This document shows, piece after piece, positions 52,601-60,502 of a stretch of DNA of 64,000 nt (the stretch's first letter is position 1; every line of letters begins with the position of its first letter). Made by a program: the position numbers and the translations under genes. The notes beneath the pieces were generated by a model. That model saw only the letters and a program-made list of their open reading frames with translations, was not told where the DNA came from and searched no databases. Source of the DNA: Streptomyces hygroscopicus subsp. hygroscopicus (GTDB lineage: Bacteria > Actinomycetota > Actinomycetes > Streptomycetales > Streptomycetaceae); NCBI RefSeq assembly GCF_030269125.1, contig NZ_BSSM01000006.1, positions 186,001-250,000 on the forward strand, in the 5' to 3' direction.

Positions 52601-52850
52601 TCAGGAACCCGTATCCCGGGTGGACCAACTCGCAGCCCGCCCGCCGTCCGACCTCGACGATCCGTGACGCGTCCAGGTACGCGGCGGTCCCTTCACCCGG
52701 CAGCGGGTAGGCCGTGTCGGCGAGCCGCACGTGCAGGGCGTCACGGTCCTCCGCGCCATGAACGGCCACGGTCCGCAGGCCGAGCGCGGCGGCCGCGCGA
52801 TGGATCCGGACCGCGATCTCTCCGCGGTTGGCGATGAGGACACTACTCAA
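49617..52850 (-). CDS. Single-chain acyl-CoA carboxylase (BC-BCCP-CT)
   Basis: A 1077-residue biotin-dependent carboxylase with all activities in one chain. Residues 1-450 are biotin carboxylase ('VLIANRGEIAVRIHRAA', ATP-grasp 'VKAVAGGGGRGMRAV', 'FIETNPRIQVEH'). About 470-540 is the biotin carrier domain with the biotinylated Lys in 'VVEAMKMEHVL' (about 506). About 560-1060 is a carboxyltransferase of the PccB/AccD type ('GFTEYGALVVAAQRQRR', 'CDTPGFMVGP'). Most Streptomyces ACC complexes use separate subunits, so this is a less common form. The start is TTG 52850 with GAGAGGG upstream; no ATG or GTG fits the conserved N-terminus. Confidence 0.92.
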   Translation of the reverse strand: MSSVLIANRGEIAVRIHRAAAALGLRTVAVHGAEDRDALHVRLADTAYPLPGEGTAAYLDASRIVEVGRRAGCELVHPGYGFLSENAEFAELCTEAGLTFVGPAPELLGLFGDKARSRELARRHGVPVLAATKGGVSLEEAQGFLAGLGPGAGVMVKAVAGGGGRGMRAVFEADELPWAYERCRSEAERAFGDGEVYVEQLLRRAKHIEIQIIGDGSGAVSHLWDRECSVQRRHQKLIEIAPSPSLPTATRDRLIEAAVTMASATRYRGLGTFEFLVDAENPESFWFIETNPRIQVEHTVTEELTGVDLVTAQFQVARGWTLAEQGLLQHEIPAPHGFAIQTRVNLEETARDGSARASTGTLDVFEPPGGPGVRVDTHGRTGMRVGGSFDSLLAKVVTRTTRGDFAAAAARADTALREFAIEGMATGIPVLRAVLRHPAFRDGTVTTRFMDEHLHELVPEALGDAGAPANGSVVSAAFPGSVVAVGVRPGDEVRAGAPLLVVEAMKMEHVLTAPCSGRVRAVHVTVGDVVAADRELVVLTSAEVAGEVAEEAVEVDLDAIRPDLAEVVERHRVGLDEARPQAVERRRRSGQRTARENIGDLCGPDGFTEYGALVVAAQRQRRSMEDLITSTPADGLVAGIGHVGREQFGAKASQCVVLSYDYTVLAGTQGLLSHKKTDRMLELAEQRRLPVVLFAEGGGGRPGDTDTTSVSGLDVTTFSTMGRLSGLVPTVGIASGRCFAGNAALLGCCDVIIATAGTTIGMGGPAMIEGGGLGRYRPEEVGPMSVQVPNGVVDLAVADEEAAVAAARRYLSYFQGPLDSWDCADQRLLRHVVPENRVRVYDVREAIELLADTGTVLELRREFGVGVITALVRVEGRPMGLVANNPGHLGGAIDSVAADKMARFLQLCDAHGLPVVSLCDTPGFMVGPDAERTATVRHFSRLFVTGANLGVPVFSVVLRKGYGLGSQAMAGGSFRNPVAMVAWPTGEIGGMGLEGAVRLGYRRELNAIADPQARQRAFDELLAEQYRQGKAVNAAAVFELDDVIDPAETRRWITEAFASHPTRRPDTARRRHIVDTW

Positions 52851-52902
52851 GGCGCGGTTCCCTCTCTCGGCTGATGTCGTGGCTGGAGCGAGTCTGCGTT
52901 GA

Positions 52903-52922
52903 CATTGGCGTCAACGTCAATG
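52903..52922. promoter_or_regulatory. Likely TetR operator between carboxylase and regulator genes
   Basis: CATTGGCGTCAACGTCAATG is an imperfect palindrome (16 of 20 positions symmetric) in the 99-bp divergent promoter region. A TTGACA box at 52899-52904 overlaps it on the plus strand and a TTGACG box on the minus strand, so a bound repressor would block both directions. Confidence 0.6.
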
Positions 52923-52949
52923 GTTGGGAGAGCCAATAATCTGGGGGCC

Positions 52950-53588
52950 ATGGCGACCACCAAGAAGGCATGGAGCACCCGCGAAAAGCTCGACCGGGAG
53001 AACAGCGTCACTCGCGCCCGCCTGCTGCGTGCCGCCCGCTCCGTCTTCGAGAGGCGCGGCTACGCCCGCACCACCGTCGCGGACATCACCGCGGCGGCCG
53101 AGGTGAGCCGCGCGACCTTCTACGTCTACTTCGCCTCCAAGGAGGACGTCTTCGCCGTCCTGGCCGCCGAGGTCCGCGACGGTTTCCTCAACGCCCAGGA
53201 GTTGACCGGCCTCGACGCCGGCGATCCCCACGCGGTCGCGAGGGCGACGGTCTCCGCCTACCTCGACGCCTACGTCGAGCACCTCGCCTTCATCACCGTT
53301 CTCCAGCACCAGGCGATCACCGACCCGGACATGTACGCCCTGTGGGAGGCGATCCACTCGCACCCCCGCCGCCGCACCGTCCGCTACATCGAACAGGCGA
53401 CCGCGGCGGGCCTCGCGGCGCCCGTCGCCCCGCCGGAGGTCGTCGCCACGGCCTCCGGCGGCATGATCGCCGCATTCGCCCCGGCCGTCGCCAACGATCC
53501 GGCGGATCGCGACGAGATCGTCTCCCACCTCGTCACGATGTACCTCGGCCTGCTGGGGATCACCCCGGAAGCTCCCTCGATCGCGTGA
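52950..53588 (+). CDS. TetR-family repressor of the carboxylase/ligase operon
   Basis: A 212-residue regulator with an N-terminal TetR helix-turn-helix ('TVADITAAAEVSRATFYVYF', about residues 50-70) and a ligand-binding helical C-terminal domain. It is divergent from the single-chain carboxylase gene and shares a palindrome-bearing promoter region with it, so control of that operon plus itself is the likely job, perhaps with an acyl-CoA as effector. ATG 52950 is used; an upstream in-frame start at 52899 would place the operator inside the gene. The ribosome site (GGGGG) is weak. Confidence 0.85.
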   Translation: MATTKKAWSTREKLDRENSVTRARLLRAARSVFERRGYARTTVADITAAAEVSRATFYVYFASKEDVFAVLAAEVRDGFLNAQELTGLDAGDPHAVARATVSAYLDAYVEHLAFITVLQHQAITDPDMYALWEAIHSHPRRRTVRYIEQATAAGLAAPVAPPEVVATASGGMIAAFAPAVANDPADRDEIVSHLVTMYLGLLGITPEAPSIA

Positions 53589-54136
53589 CCCGTCGGCCCC
53601 GCCATGGCTCCGCAGGCGGAGGCCGCGTGGTCATCACGGACACGGGACGCGGCGCGGACGGCGGCCTCGGTGTCGACGGCGCCGGTCCCGCCGCGGCGGC
53701 GCCGGGTGGATCGGCCGGGCCGGCCGACCCCGACCACCGCCGCCCGCCGGCTCACGAGGTGGCGGGCCGCACCGGCACCGTGGGAGCCGGTGCGCTCCAC
53801 CCCGGCCCGCAGAGCGGTGCGCGGCGGCCGACCCGGTCCAGGAGTCGGCGGTGGCCGGTCGCGGGGGCCGGGATCTCCCCGGTGGCCGGGGGGCGCGCCG
53901 GGGCGGTCAAGGACGGCGGCGGCGCGTACGTCCTCGGGGTGTCGATGACGAGCACCACCGAACGCGGCGCGGCCGGAGCCTCAGCGGCCCGGAGCCTCGA
54001 ACGCGCTGGGTCGGCCGGCCCAGGCGCCCCATACAGCCCCGTAGTCGAAGGCACCCGAGGTTCATCGGGACCCTGGTGTCGGCGGGGCACTGGAGGAAGG
54101 CGACGATCGGCCAGCGCGCCCGTCCGACGGGCACCC
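53589..54136. other. Gene-free spacer between two convergent TetR genes
   Basis: 548 bp of very GC-rich DNA. A minus-strand frame (53752-54090) contains 'SVVLVIDTPRTYAPPPS' but otherwise Pro/Arg-rich shadow text, with no ribosome site. I see no gene, hairpin terminator or repeat that I can support. Confidence 0.4.
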
Positions 54137-54775
54137 TCAGGTGTTTCCGTCGCCGGCGGAGAGGGCGGTGCGGCCGGCCTCGAAGAGCCGTGCGCAGCGT
54201 CGCGTCATGGCTTCGGGCGACTGCTCGGGGTGGCTGACCCACCAGCGGACCAGCGCGGTGCACAGGCCGCGCCAGGCGTACGTGAGGGCGTCGGCGTCGA
54301 ACGGGTCGCCGGGTCCGGCCGCCCGCAGAAGGTCGGCGGCGCCGGTCGCGGCGAGGTCGTCGATGGCGCCCCGGTAGTGGGCCGCGCGCCGGGCGGCGTC
54401 ACTGTCGGGCGGCAGCGTGGCGTCGTAGAGGACGAACCACGCCTCGCGCTGCCCGTCCAGAGCGGTGAACAGGGCGTCGAGCACGCGCAGGGGGGTGGGC
54501 GGTGCGCCGTCGGCGGGTGCGGCCATCGCGGTGCGGATGGCGTCCAGCAGTCGGTCGCCGATCGGGTTCAGGCAGGCGAGGTAGAGGTCTTGCTTGCTGC
54601 CGAAGTAATGGTGCAGCAGGGGTTTGGTGACGCCCACGCGGGTGGCGACGGCGGCCATGGTGGTGGCCTCGTATCCACGGCGGCCGAACTCCTCGGTGGC
54701 CGCGGCCAGGACCTGTCGTTCGCGCGCGGCCCTGGGCACGCCCTTGGTCCCGGCCCTGGAGCGAAGCGTTGTCAT
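54137..54775 (-). CDS. TetR-family regulator
   Basis: A 212-residue regulator. The helix-turn-helix is 'TTMAAVATRVGVTKPLLHHY' followed by 'FGSKQDLYLAC' (about residues 38-68), a classical TetR domain; the C-terminal half ('WRGLCTALVRWWVSHPEQSP') is like TetR members acting on lipid genes. It is divergent from the flavoenzyme gene at 54844, with a perfect 16-bp palindrome in the 68-bp gap, so it very likely represses both. A related palindrome occurs upstream of the NTF2-like gene. Confidence 0.88.
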   Translation of the reverse strand: MTTLRSRAGTKGVPRAARERQVLAAATEEFGRRGYEATTMAAVATRVGVTKPLLHHYFGSKQDLYLACLNPIGDRLLDAIRTAMAAPADGAPPTPLRVLDALFTALDGQREAWFVLYDATLPPDSDAARRAAHYRGAIDDLAATGAADLLRAAGPGDPFDADALTYAWRGLCTALVRWWVSHPEQSPEAMTRRCARLFEAGRTALSAGDGNT

Positions 54776-54784
54776 GAACTGGAT

Positions 54785-54820
54785 ATTACCCTAGGGTAAT
54801 TTTCCGTTGGGTAAATTACC
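54785..54820. promoter_or_regulatory. TetR operator region: two palindromes
   Basis: ATTACCCTAGGGTAAT (54785-54800) is a perfect 16-bp palindrome, and GGTAAATTACC (54810-54820) is a second, 11-bp one using the same half-site GGTAA/TTACC. They fill most of the gap between the divergent starts. Confidence 0.82.
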
Positions 54821-54843
54821 TGGACCTCGCTGGGAGCACCCTC

Positions 54844-56448
54844 ATGCCCGCCATCCCCTCCCACTCCGGCGCTGCCCGTGCCCGCTCCTGGTGGGGCTGG
54901 GGCTATACCGACGCCCACCCCGGCGACGCCGAATGCACCGCCATGGGCGCCCTGCTGCCGGGCGCGCGGGCCCGCCCGCTGCCGATCCCCCGGGTCACCG
55001 ACCTGTCCATCGGCCGCCCGGCCGCGACACCCCCGCCCGCACTGGCGCACCTGGTCACCGCCGCGCCCGAAGCGCGCGCCGCCCACGCCATGGGCAAGGC
55101 CTACCGCGACGTCGTCCGGGCCCTGCGCGGCCGGCCCGGCCGGATCCCCGACCTGGTCGCCCGGCCGACCGACAACCAGCAGGTGGCCGACCTGCTGGAC
55201 TGGGCCGGCGAGCACGGCGTGGCCGTCATCCCCTTCGGCGGTGGCTCCTCGGTCGTCGGCGGCGTGGAGTACCGCGGCGACACCCACCGCGCCGTCATGT
55301 CGCTCGACCTGACCTCGATGAACCGGGTCCTGGAGGTGGACACCGCGAGCCGCTCGGCCCGCATCCAGGCCGGCGCGCTCGGTCCCGTGCTGGAGGACCA
55401 GTTGCGACCGCGCGGCCTCACCCTGCGCCACTTCCCCCAGAGCTTCGAGTTCTCCACCCTCGGCGGCTGGCTGGCCACGCGGGCCGGGGGCCACTACGCC
55501 ACCGGCCACACCCGCATCGACGACTTCGTGCAGTCCCTGCGCGTGGTCACGCCCGCCGGCACCGGCACCTCCTGGCGCCTGCCCGCGTCGGGCGCGGGTC
55601 CCTCCCCCGACCGGCTGTTCCTCGGCTCCGAAGGCGCGCTCGGAGTCATCACCGAGGCATGGATGCGTCTGCAGGAGCGTCCGCGGTACAAGGCCTCGGC
55701 GTCCGTGGCCTTCGCCGACTTCCACCATGCGCTGGACGCGGTCCGTGCCATCGCGCGGTCCGACCTCGCCCCGGCCAACTGCCGCCTGCTCGATCCCGGC
55801 GAGGCGCTCCTGTCCGGCGCCTCGCACGACGGCTCCGCCGTCCTGGTCCTGGGCTTCGAGTCCGCCACCACCCGCGTCGACGGCCGCCTCACCGACGCCC
55901 TGGACCTGGCCCGCGCCCACGGCGGCCGCGGCAAGGCGCCGACGCCGGGCCGCGACGCCCCGGCCGACGCGGCCGTGAGCGCCTGGCGTTCGACGTTCCT
56001 GCGCATGCCCTATCTGCGCGACGGTCTCGCCCGGATGGGTGCCGTCGTCGAGACCTTCGAGACCGCCGCCACCTGGGACAGGATTCCCGCCTTGGTCGAC
56101 GCCGTCCGCGGCGAGGTCGGCGCCGCCGCGCTGAAGGCCACAGGGCACCCGGCCACCGTCAACTGCCGCCTCACCCACGTCTACCCCGACGGGGCCGCCC
56201 CCTACTTCACCGTGGCCGTCGCCGGCCGCCCCGGCGTCGAGGTCGAGATCTGGGACGACATCAAAGCCGCCGCGAGCGATGTCCTCCACCGTCACCGGGC
56301 AACCATCACCCACCACCACGCCGTGGGCCGCGACCACCGCCCCGGCTACGACCTCCAACGCCCGGAGCCCTTCGCCCTCGCGCTGCGCGCCGCCAAGAAC
56401 GCCCTCGACCCCCACCGCATCCTCAACCCGGGCGTCCTGATCGACTGA
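54844..56448 (+). CDS. FAD-binding oxidase, alkylglycerone-phosphate-synthase-like
   Basis: A 534-residue flavoprotein of the VAO/PCMH family. The FAD pyrophosphate loop is 'VIPFGGGSSVVGGVE' (about residues 130-145), preceded by 'PDLVARPTDNQQVADLLDWA'. The C-terminus has 'ITHHHAVGRDHRPGYD' and 'LDPHRILNPGVLI', which mark the alkyldihydroxyacetonephosphate synthase (AGPS) subgroup that makes ether lipids in animals; the bacterial substrate is not known. The opening 'SWWGWGYTD' is also subgroup-like. No transmembrane or signal segment. Regulated with the divergent TetR gene through shared palindromes. Confidence 0.87.
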   Translation: MPAIPSHSGAARARSWWGWGYTDAHPGDAECTAMGALLPGARARPLPIPRVTDLSIGRPAATPPPALAHLVTAAPEARAAHAMGKAYRDVVRALRGRPGRIPDLVARPTDNQQVADLLDWAGEHGVAVIPFGGGSSVVGGVEYRGDTHRAVMSLDLTSMNRVLEVDTASRSARIQAGALGPVLEDQLRPRGLTLRHFPQSFEFSTLGGWLATRAGGHYATGHTRIDDFVQSLRVVTPAGTGTSWRLPASGAGPSPDRLFLGSEGALGVITEAWMRLQERPRYKASASVAFADFHHALDAVRAIARSDLAPANCRLLDPGEALLSGASHDGSAVLVLGFESATTRVDGRLTDALDLARAHGGRGKAPTPGRDAPADAAVSAWRSTFLRMPYLRDGLARMGAVVETFETAATWDRIPALVDAVRGEVGAAALKATGHPATVNCRLTHVYPDGAAPYFTVAVAGRPGVEVEIWDDIKAAASDVLHRHRATITHHHAVGRDHRPGYDLQRPEPFALALRAAKNALDPHRILNPGVLID

Positions 56449-56588
56449 CGGCAGACGGGTCCGGCTCTCCCCCGATCGAGGCCGGGGCCGGTGACCCCGT
56501 CGCATCGATCAGGAGTCACCCCACCGCTCACGGCCCCGTGGCAAGCACCCGTCACCGCTCGCTCCAGGTGCCACGGCCCGGCAACGGA

Positions 56589-56957
56589 TCACGCCTGAGG
56601 GAGCCGGTCGAGAAAACCGAGGACGGAGACGATCCGGCCGTCCTCGGCCAGCGTGATCACGTCGGAGCCCGCGACGGGCGCGGAGCCGTCGGCGGGGGAC
56701 ACCAGCTCCCAGCGGAAGCGGGCGATGTGATGGTTGCCGTCCACGTCACCGGTCTGCCTGAACTCGAAGCCCGGAAACTGCTCGTGCACGGCCTGGATGA
56801 CCGCGGCGATCTGCTCGTGGCCGCGCGCGTCGGCCAGCGGGTCGGTGTACGTACCGTCCCCGGACCACGCCGCGGCGACCGCCTTGGCGAGCGCCTCGGC
56901 GTCGGTGGCGTTCCACGCCTCGAAGTAGCGGGCGACGGCAGCGGCGTAGTTCGACAT
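56589..56957 (-). CDS. NTF2/SnoaL-like protein
   Basis: A 122-residue protein of the NTF2-like fold (SnoaL/limonene epoxide hydrolase type): 'YFEAWNATDAEALAKAVA', 'GTYTDPLADARGHEQIAAVI' and 'HIARFRWELVSPADG' are usual for the group. These proteins can be small isomerases/hydrolases or binding proteins. ATG 56957 has AGGAG eight bases upstream. It is convergent with the flavoenzyme gene, and its upstream region holds a palindrome with the same half-sites as the TetR operator at 54785, suggesting common control. Confidence 0.82.
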   Translation of the reverse strand: MSNYAAAVARYFEAWNATDAEALAKAVAAAWSGDGTYTDPLADARGHEQIAAVIQAVHEQFPGFEFRQTGDVDGNHHIARFRWELVSPADGSAPVAGSDVITLAEDGRIVSVLGFLDRLPQA

Positions 56958-57077
56958 GGTGGGACTCCTGTTCGTGAAAGGGCCTGGCATCCAGGTCAGT
57001 CGGAGCGGGTTCCGGGCCGAAGCGCGTCGGCCCGGAACCCGCTGTCCTCACCATGCCGCGCCCTGCCCGGCCCCGCG

Positions 57078-57094
57078 ATTACCGCTCGGGTAAT
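57078..57094. promoter_or_regulatory. Second site with the ATTACC/GGTAAT half-sites
   Basis: ATTACC-5 bases-GGTAAT, 121 bp upstream of the NTF2-like gene start. Half-sites are equal to those of the palindrome at 54785-54800; the spacer is one base longer. Confidence 0.6.
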
Positions 57095-57233
57095 GGCGCC
57101 GTGCCACCGGAGCAGCCCGCCTTCGCCGGCCCGCGGGACGACCGGCGACGACCCGTTGTCCCCGCCCGGCCGGCGGTTCGCGCATGAGCGGGCACGTCAC
57201 CGCCCCTGCCGGTGCCCCGGGTCCTGCCGGTTC

Positions 57234-59066
57234 TCATGCGCGGACAGCCGCCTCCGCGAGCGCCAGCGCCGCCGCCATGATGCTCAGCTGGGGATTCACC
57301 TGAGGGCAGCTGGGCAGCACCGAGGCATCCGCGATCAGCACGCCGTGCACCCCGCGGAGCCGGCCCCATGGATCGGCCGGGAAGCGCTGCGGGTCGGCGC
57401 CCGCGGCGATCGTGCCGGTGGGATGGTAGGCCGACAGGTGAAGCCGGCGCGCGCTTGTGCCGGCGAGGACCGCGTCGAGTTCCGCGAGGCCGCGTACGCG
57501 GGGCGTGGTGGGGATGCCGGTGAGTACTTCCTCGGCTCCCGCGGCGAACAGCAGCTCGCCCATGGCGCGCACGGCCCGCATCAGCCGGCCCGCGTCGCGG
57601 TGGTCCAGGTCGTAGCGCAGCAGCGTGCGGTCACGGCCGAGGACGCGTCCGGAGGGGCGGTCGGCGATCATCGCGCCGAGCGTGGCGAGGTGGCCCGCGC
57701 TCTCCAGCTCGCGGCGCAGCTCGCTGCCCACGCCCGGGAGGATGAAGGAACCCATGCCGGGCGGGGTGGCGGTCGCCTCGACCAGGATGCCGTGCGCGTG
57801 GTGCTCTTCCACTCCGACGCTCTGCAGCACGCCCTGCCAGGCGGTGACCGGCTCGGCGAAGCGTCCGGCGACGCTCGTGGCCGGGTGGACGCTGAGATTG
57901 CGGCCGAGGCGAGGGTGCCGGCCGAGGCCGGAGCGACGCAGGAGCGGCGGGGACTGCAACGCACCCGCCGCGACGACGACCAGGGGTGCGAGGATCTCGA
58001 ACCCGCCACTCCCCCGGCCGGCACGCACCCCTGACACACGCGGCCCTCCGGGCCCGTCCGTGTCGACGAGGACGCGCTCGACCCGCGCTCCGGTGACGAT
58101 GCGGGCGCCCGCGGCACAGGCGTCGGGCAGCACCGAGAGCTGCACGCTCTGTTTGGCGCCCGTCGGACAGCCCACCACGCACTGGCAAGAGCCCTGGCAG
58201 CCGGGCGCGTTGCGGCGCAGGGGCGCGGCCCGCCAGCCGAGCTCACGCGCGCCCTTGAGGGCGATACGACCGTTCTCGCCGAGGACGTCGAGGGGCTGGG
58301 TGGCCACCCGCAGGGTGCGTTCCGCCTCGTCCAGGTACGGGTCGAAACCGTCGGCGGGTGCGAATCCGAAGTCCTTGCTCCAGCGGGACAGGACATGGTC
58401 CGGAGTCCGGTAGCAGGTGCCGGAGTTGACGACCGTGGTGCCGCCCACGGCTCGCCCCGTCGGCAGCAGCAGCGGCGGACTGCCGACGGCGACGGTCGCT
58501 CCGCCGTCCCGGTACAGCTCGGTGAACCGGTCCAGGGGCGTGCGTCGCCCGAACGACTCGGTGGGGTGGTGCCGGCCTTCTTCGAGGACGACGACGTCGA
58601 GCCCGGCCCTGCCCAGGACCCGCGCGGCCGTCGCCCCGCCCGCGCCGGAGCCGATGACCACGGCGTCGGCGGTGGACCGAGCGGGCCAGGCGTGCGCGGG
58701 TGTCAGGTCGAGCGGCGGGTCCGGGCGCGTGAAGCCGCGCCGTGCGGGGCCGCCCTCGATCATCAGCTCCGTGCCGGCCGCCAGCAGGACGGGCACCTTG
58801 AGTACGTCCAGGAGCGGAAGGAGTGCGGGCCGTGCGGCCAGTTCGTTCAGTACGGACTCCCGCTCGGACACGGTGAGCGCGCCCAGGGTGCGTCCGGTAC
58901 GCGTCAGGGCGTACGCGTCGACGCCGCGCGCCGCCGCCCGTACGCCGACCCGCGCGGCGCGGGGCATCGTGGTGAGGACGCTCTCCAGTCTGGCGGGGAC
59001 GCGGCGGGGCCAGTCGGTGGTCCCGTCGTCGGCGATGAGGGCGGCCACGAGGCCGGTGAGACTCAT
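57234..59066 (-). CDS. GMC-family FAD oxidoreductase
   Basis: A 610-residue flavoenzyme. A helical N-terminal extension of about 125 residues precedes the FAD-binding motif 'AVVIGSGAGGATAARVLG' and 'VVVLEEG'. 'GRAVGGTTVVNSGTCYRTP' is the second GMC signature, the Cys cluster 'PGCQGSCQCVVGCPTGAK' is typical of the sterol/alcohol oxidase branch, and the C-terminal 'LHLSAYHPTGTIAAG' and 'NPQLSIMAAALALAE' hold the catalytic His and Asn. ATG 59066 overlaps the stop of the upstream gene (ATGA). It probably oxidises a lipid or sterol alcohol supplied by the same operon. Confidence 0.9.
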   Translation of the reverse strand: MSLTGLVAALIADDGTTDWPRRVPARLESVLTTMPRAARVGVRAAARGVDAYALTRTGRTLGALTVSERESVLNELAARPALLPLLDVLKVPVLLAAGTELMIEGGPARRGFTRPDPPLDLTPAHAWPARSTADAVVIGSGAGGATAARVLGRAGLDVVVLEEGRHHPTESFGRRTPLDRFTELYRDGGATVAVGSPPLLLPTGRAVGGTTVVNSGTCYRTPDHVLSRWSKDFGFAPADGFDPYLDEAERTLRVATQPLDVLGENGRIALKGARELGWRAAPLRRNAPGCQGSCQCVVGCPTGAKQSVQLSVLPDACAAGARIVTGARVERVLVDTDGPGGPRVSGVRAGRGSGGFEILAPLVVVAAGALQSPPLLRRSGLGRHPRLGRNLSVHPATSVAGRFAEPVTAWQGVLQSVGVEEHHAHGILVEATATPPGMGSFILPGVGSELRRELESAGHLATLGAMIADRPSGRVLGRDRTLLRYDLDHRDAGRLMRAVRAMGELLFAAGAEEVLTGIPTTPRVRGLAELDAVLAGTSARRLHLSAYHPTGTIAAGADPQRFPADPWGRLRGVHGVLIADASVLPSCPQVNPQLSIMAAALALAEAAVRA

Positions 59067-60502
59067 CGTGTGCCCACCTCCGCGTGGGCCGTGCCCTCCA
59101 AGGTCCATTCGGCCTCGGTGCGCCAGCCCCCGAACCACCACCGCTCCCAGCGGATGTGCGCGTCGGCGCGTTCGCTGTTGCGGCACGTCGCGTGGCCACC
59201 GTCGGGATCGGTGTAGTCGAGGGTGAGGGTGCGGTCCGCGGGCTGGGTGACCTCGACCCGGATCCGACGCAGGCCGGTGCGGCCGGTGACCGTCCACGTG
59301 GGCAGGGCGATGTCGGCACGAAAGCGCCCCGCTCCGGCCCATCCGGCCGCCGACCGTTCGGGACGGCGCGGCCAGCCGCGCCCTTGACGGCACAGCCGGA
59401 GGAAGACCAAGGGGGGAAGTCCGCGCAGGCCCGGCCGCGTCGAAACGGCGGCGACGATCTCCAGGACGTCTCCGCCGCCGAGATCGGCGTGCAGCCAGGC
59501 CCAGCGTCGGGCGTTTCCGTGACCGTAGATCCGGGCGGACGCCCCCGGGGCGGCGGTGAGCGTGAGCGTCGTGTCGTCGTGGGTGAACGTGCCGTCGTAC
59601 AGGGCCCGAGCCGCGGGGAGCATCTGGGCGGCGGGCAGCAGGGGCCGACGCCACGACCAGCGGGGGAAGGTGAACAGCGGCTCGGCGACGGGCCGTTCGG
59701 CGAGCCGCCAGCTCAGGGTGCCGCCCCCGGCCGCTCCGGAGAGGAGTCCGGGCCGGACCGCGACCCCGTCCGCGCTGAAGCCGGACTCCCCGGGCGCCCA
59801 CGGGGTCGGGCCGAACCGGGCGTGCCGCACGGGGCCGTCCGGGGGGAACACCGCGGCCCAGCCGTGCGCGTACGGCTCGGATCCGTCGGCCGGAGCGGTC
59901 AGTTCGTGGTGCAGCCACAGCCCGGTGCCGGTGGCCGGGTCGGTGAGGGTGGTGTACCAGACCTCGGTACGGCCCGGCTCGCCGTGCCAGCGGGGCACGA
60001 GGAACGCACCGGGATCCTCCCGCCTCGGGAAGCGGAAACTGGCCAGGAAGGGGAGGAGTCCTGTGCCGAGGGGGAAGAGAAGGGTGCCGGCGCCGATCCG
60101 TGCACCGTCCTCGTGGAGCGTGTACGTCAGCACGGTCATCGAGGCCACGGGTCTGCGCGGGGTGACGGACTTCCAGCCGTCGAGAGCGAACCTGCGGCCG
60201 TCGGCGGTGAAGGTGATGCGGTAGCGGATGCGGCGGCGCGCGAGCGGTGAGATCTCCAACTCGCCCTCGGCGCAGGGGTCGTCGACCATGTCCGCGACGC
60301 GTATCCGGCCGGTGGCGCGCGCCTCGGTCGTCCCGAGGAGCCGCAGGACGCGGTCGGCGCAGACCGTCAGGTCGAGGCGGACCCGGCGGGTGCGGTCCTC
60401 GTCGTCGAGTCGCAGCGTGCCGAGCATCGTCTCCCGGAACGTGGTACCGCGAGCGGGCGCGCCGGTGCGCGTGGCCGTGCGTGCGGTCCTCGCCGCGCTC
60501 AT
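59063..60502 (-). CDS. Conserved hypothetical protein coupled to the GMC oxidoreductase
   Basis: A 479-residue protein with mainly beta-strand character and many Trp/Arg residues; no signal or membrane segment. It opens with 'TFRETMLGTLRLDDEDRTRR' and later has 'RIYGHGNARRWAWLHADLGG' and 'WTVTGRTGLRRIRVEVTQPA', which to my eye resemble the tocopherol-cyclase/lipocalin-like (CrtC/AttH) fold, so binding of a hydrophobic substrate is plausible. Start and stop overlap the flanking genes by four bases each. The pairing with a GMC oxidoreductase suggests a joint reaction. Confidence 0.75.
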   Translation of the reverse strand: MSAARTARTATRTGAPARGTTFRETMLGTLRLDDEDRTRRVRLDLTVCADRVLRLLGTTEARATGRIRVADMVDDPCAEGELEISPLARRRIRYRITFTADGRRFALDGWKSVTPRRPVASMTVLTYTLHEDGARIGAGTLLFPLGTGLLPFLASFRFPRREDPGAFLVPRWHGEPGRTEVWYTTLTDPATGTGLWLHHELTAPADGSEPYAHGWAAVFPPDGPVRHARFGPTPWAPGESGFSADGVAVRPGLLSGAAGGGTLSWRLAERPVAEPLFTFPRWSWRRPLLPAAQMLPAARALYDGTFTHDDTTLTLTAAPGASARIYGHGNARRWAWLHADLGGGDVLEIVAAVSTRPGLRGLPPLVFLRLCRQGRGWPRRPERSAAGWAGAGRFRADIALPTWTVTGRTGLRRIRVEVTQPADRTLTLDYTDPDGGHATCRNSERADAHIRWERWWFGGWRTEAEWTLEGTAHAEVGTR

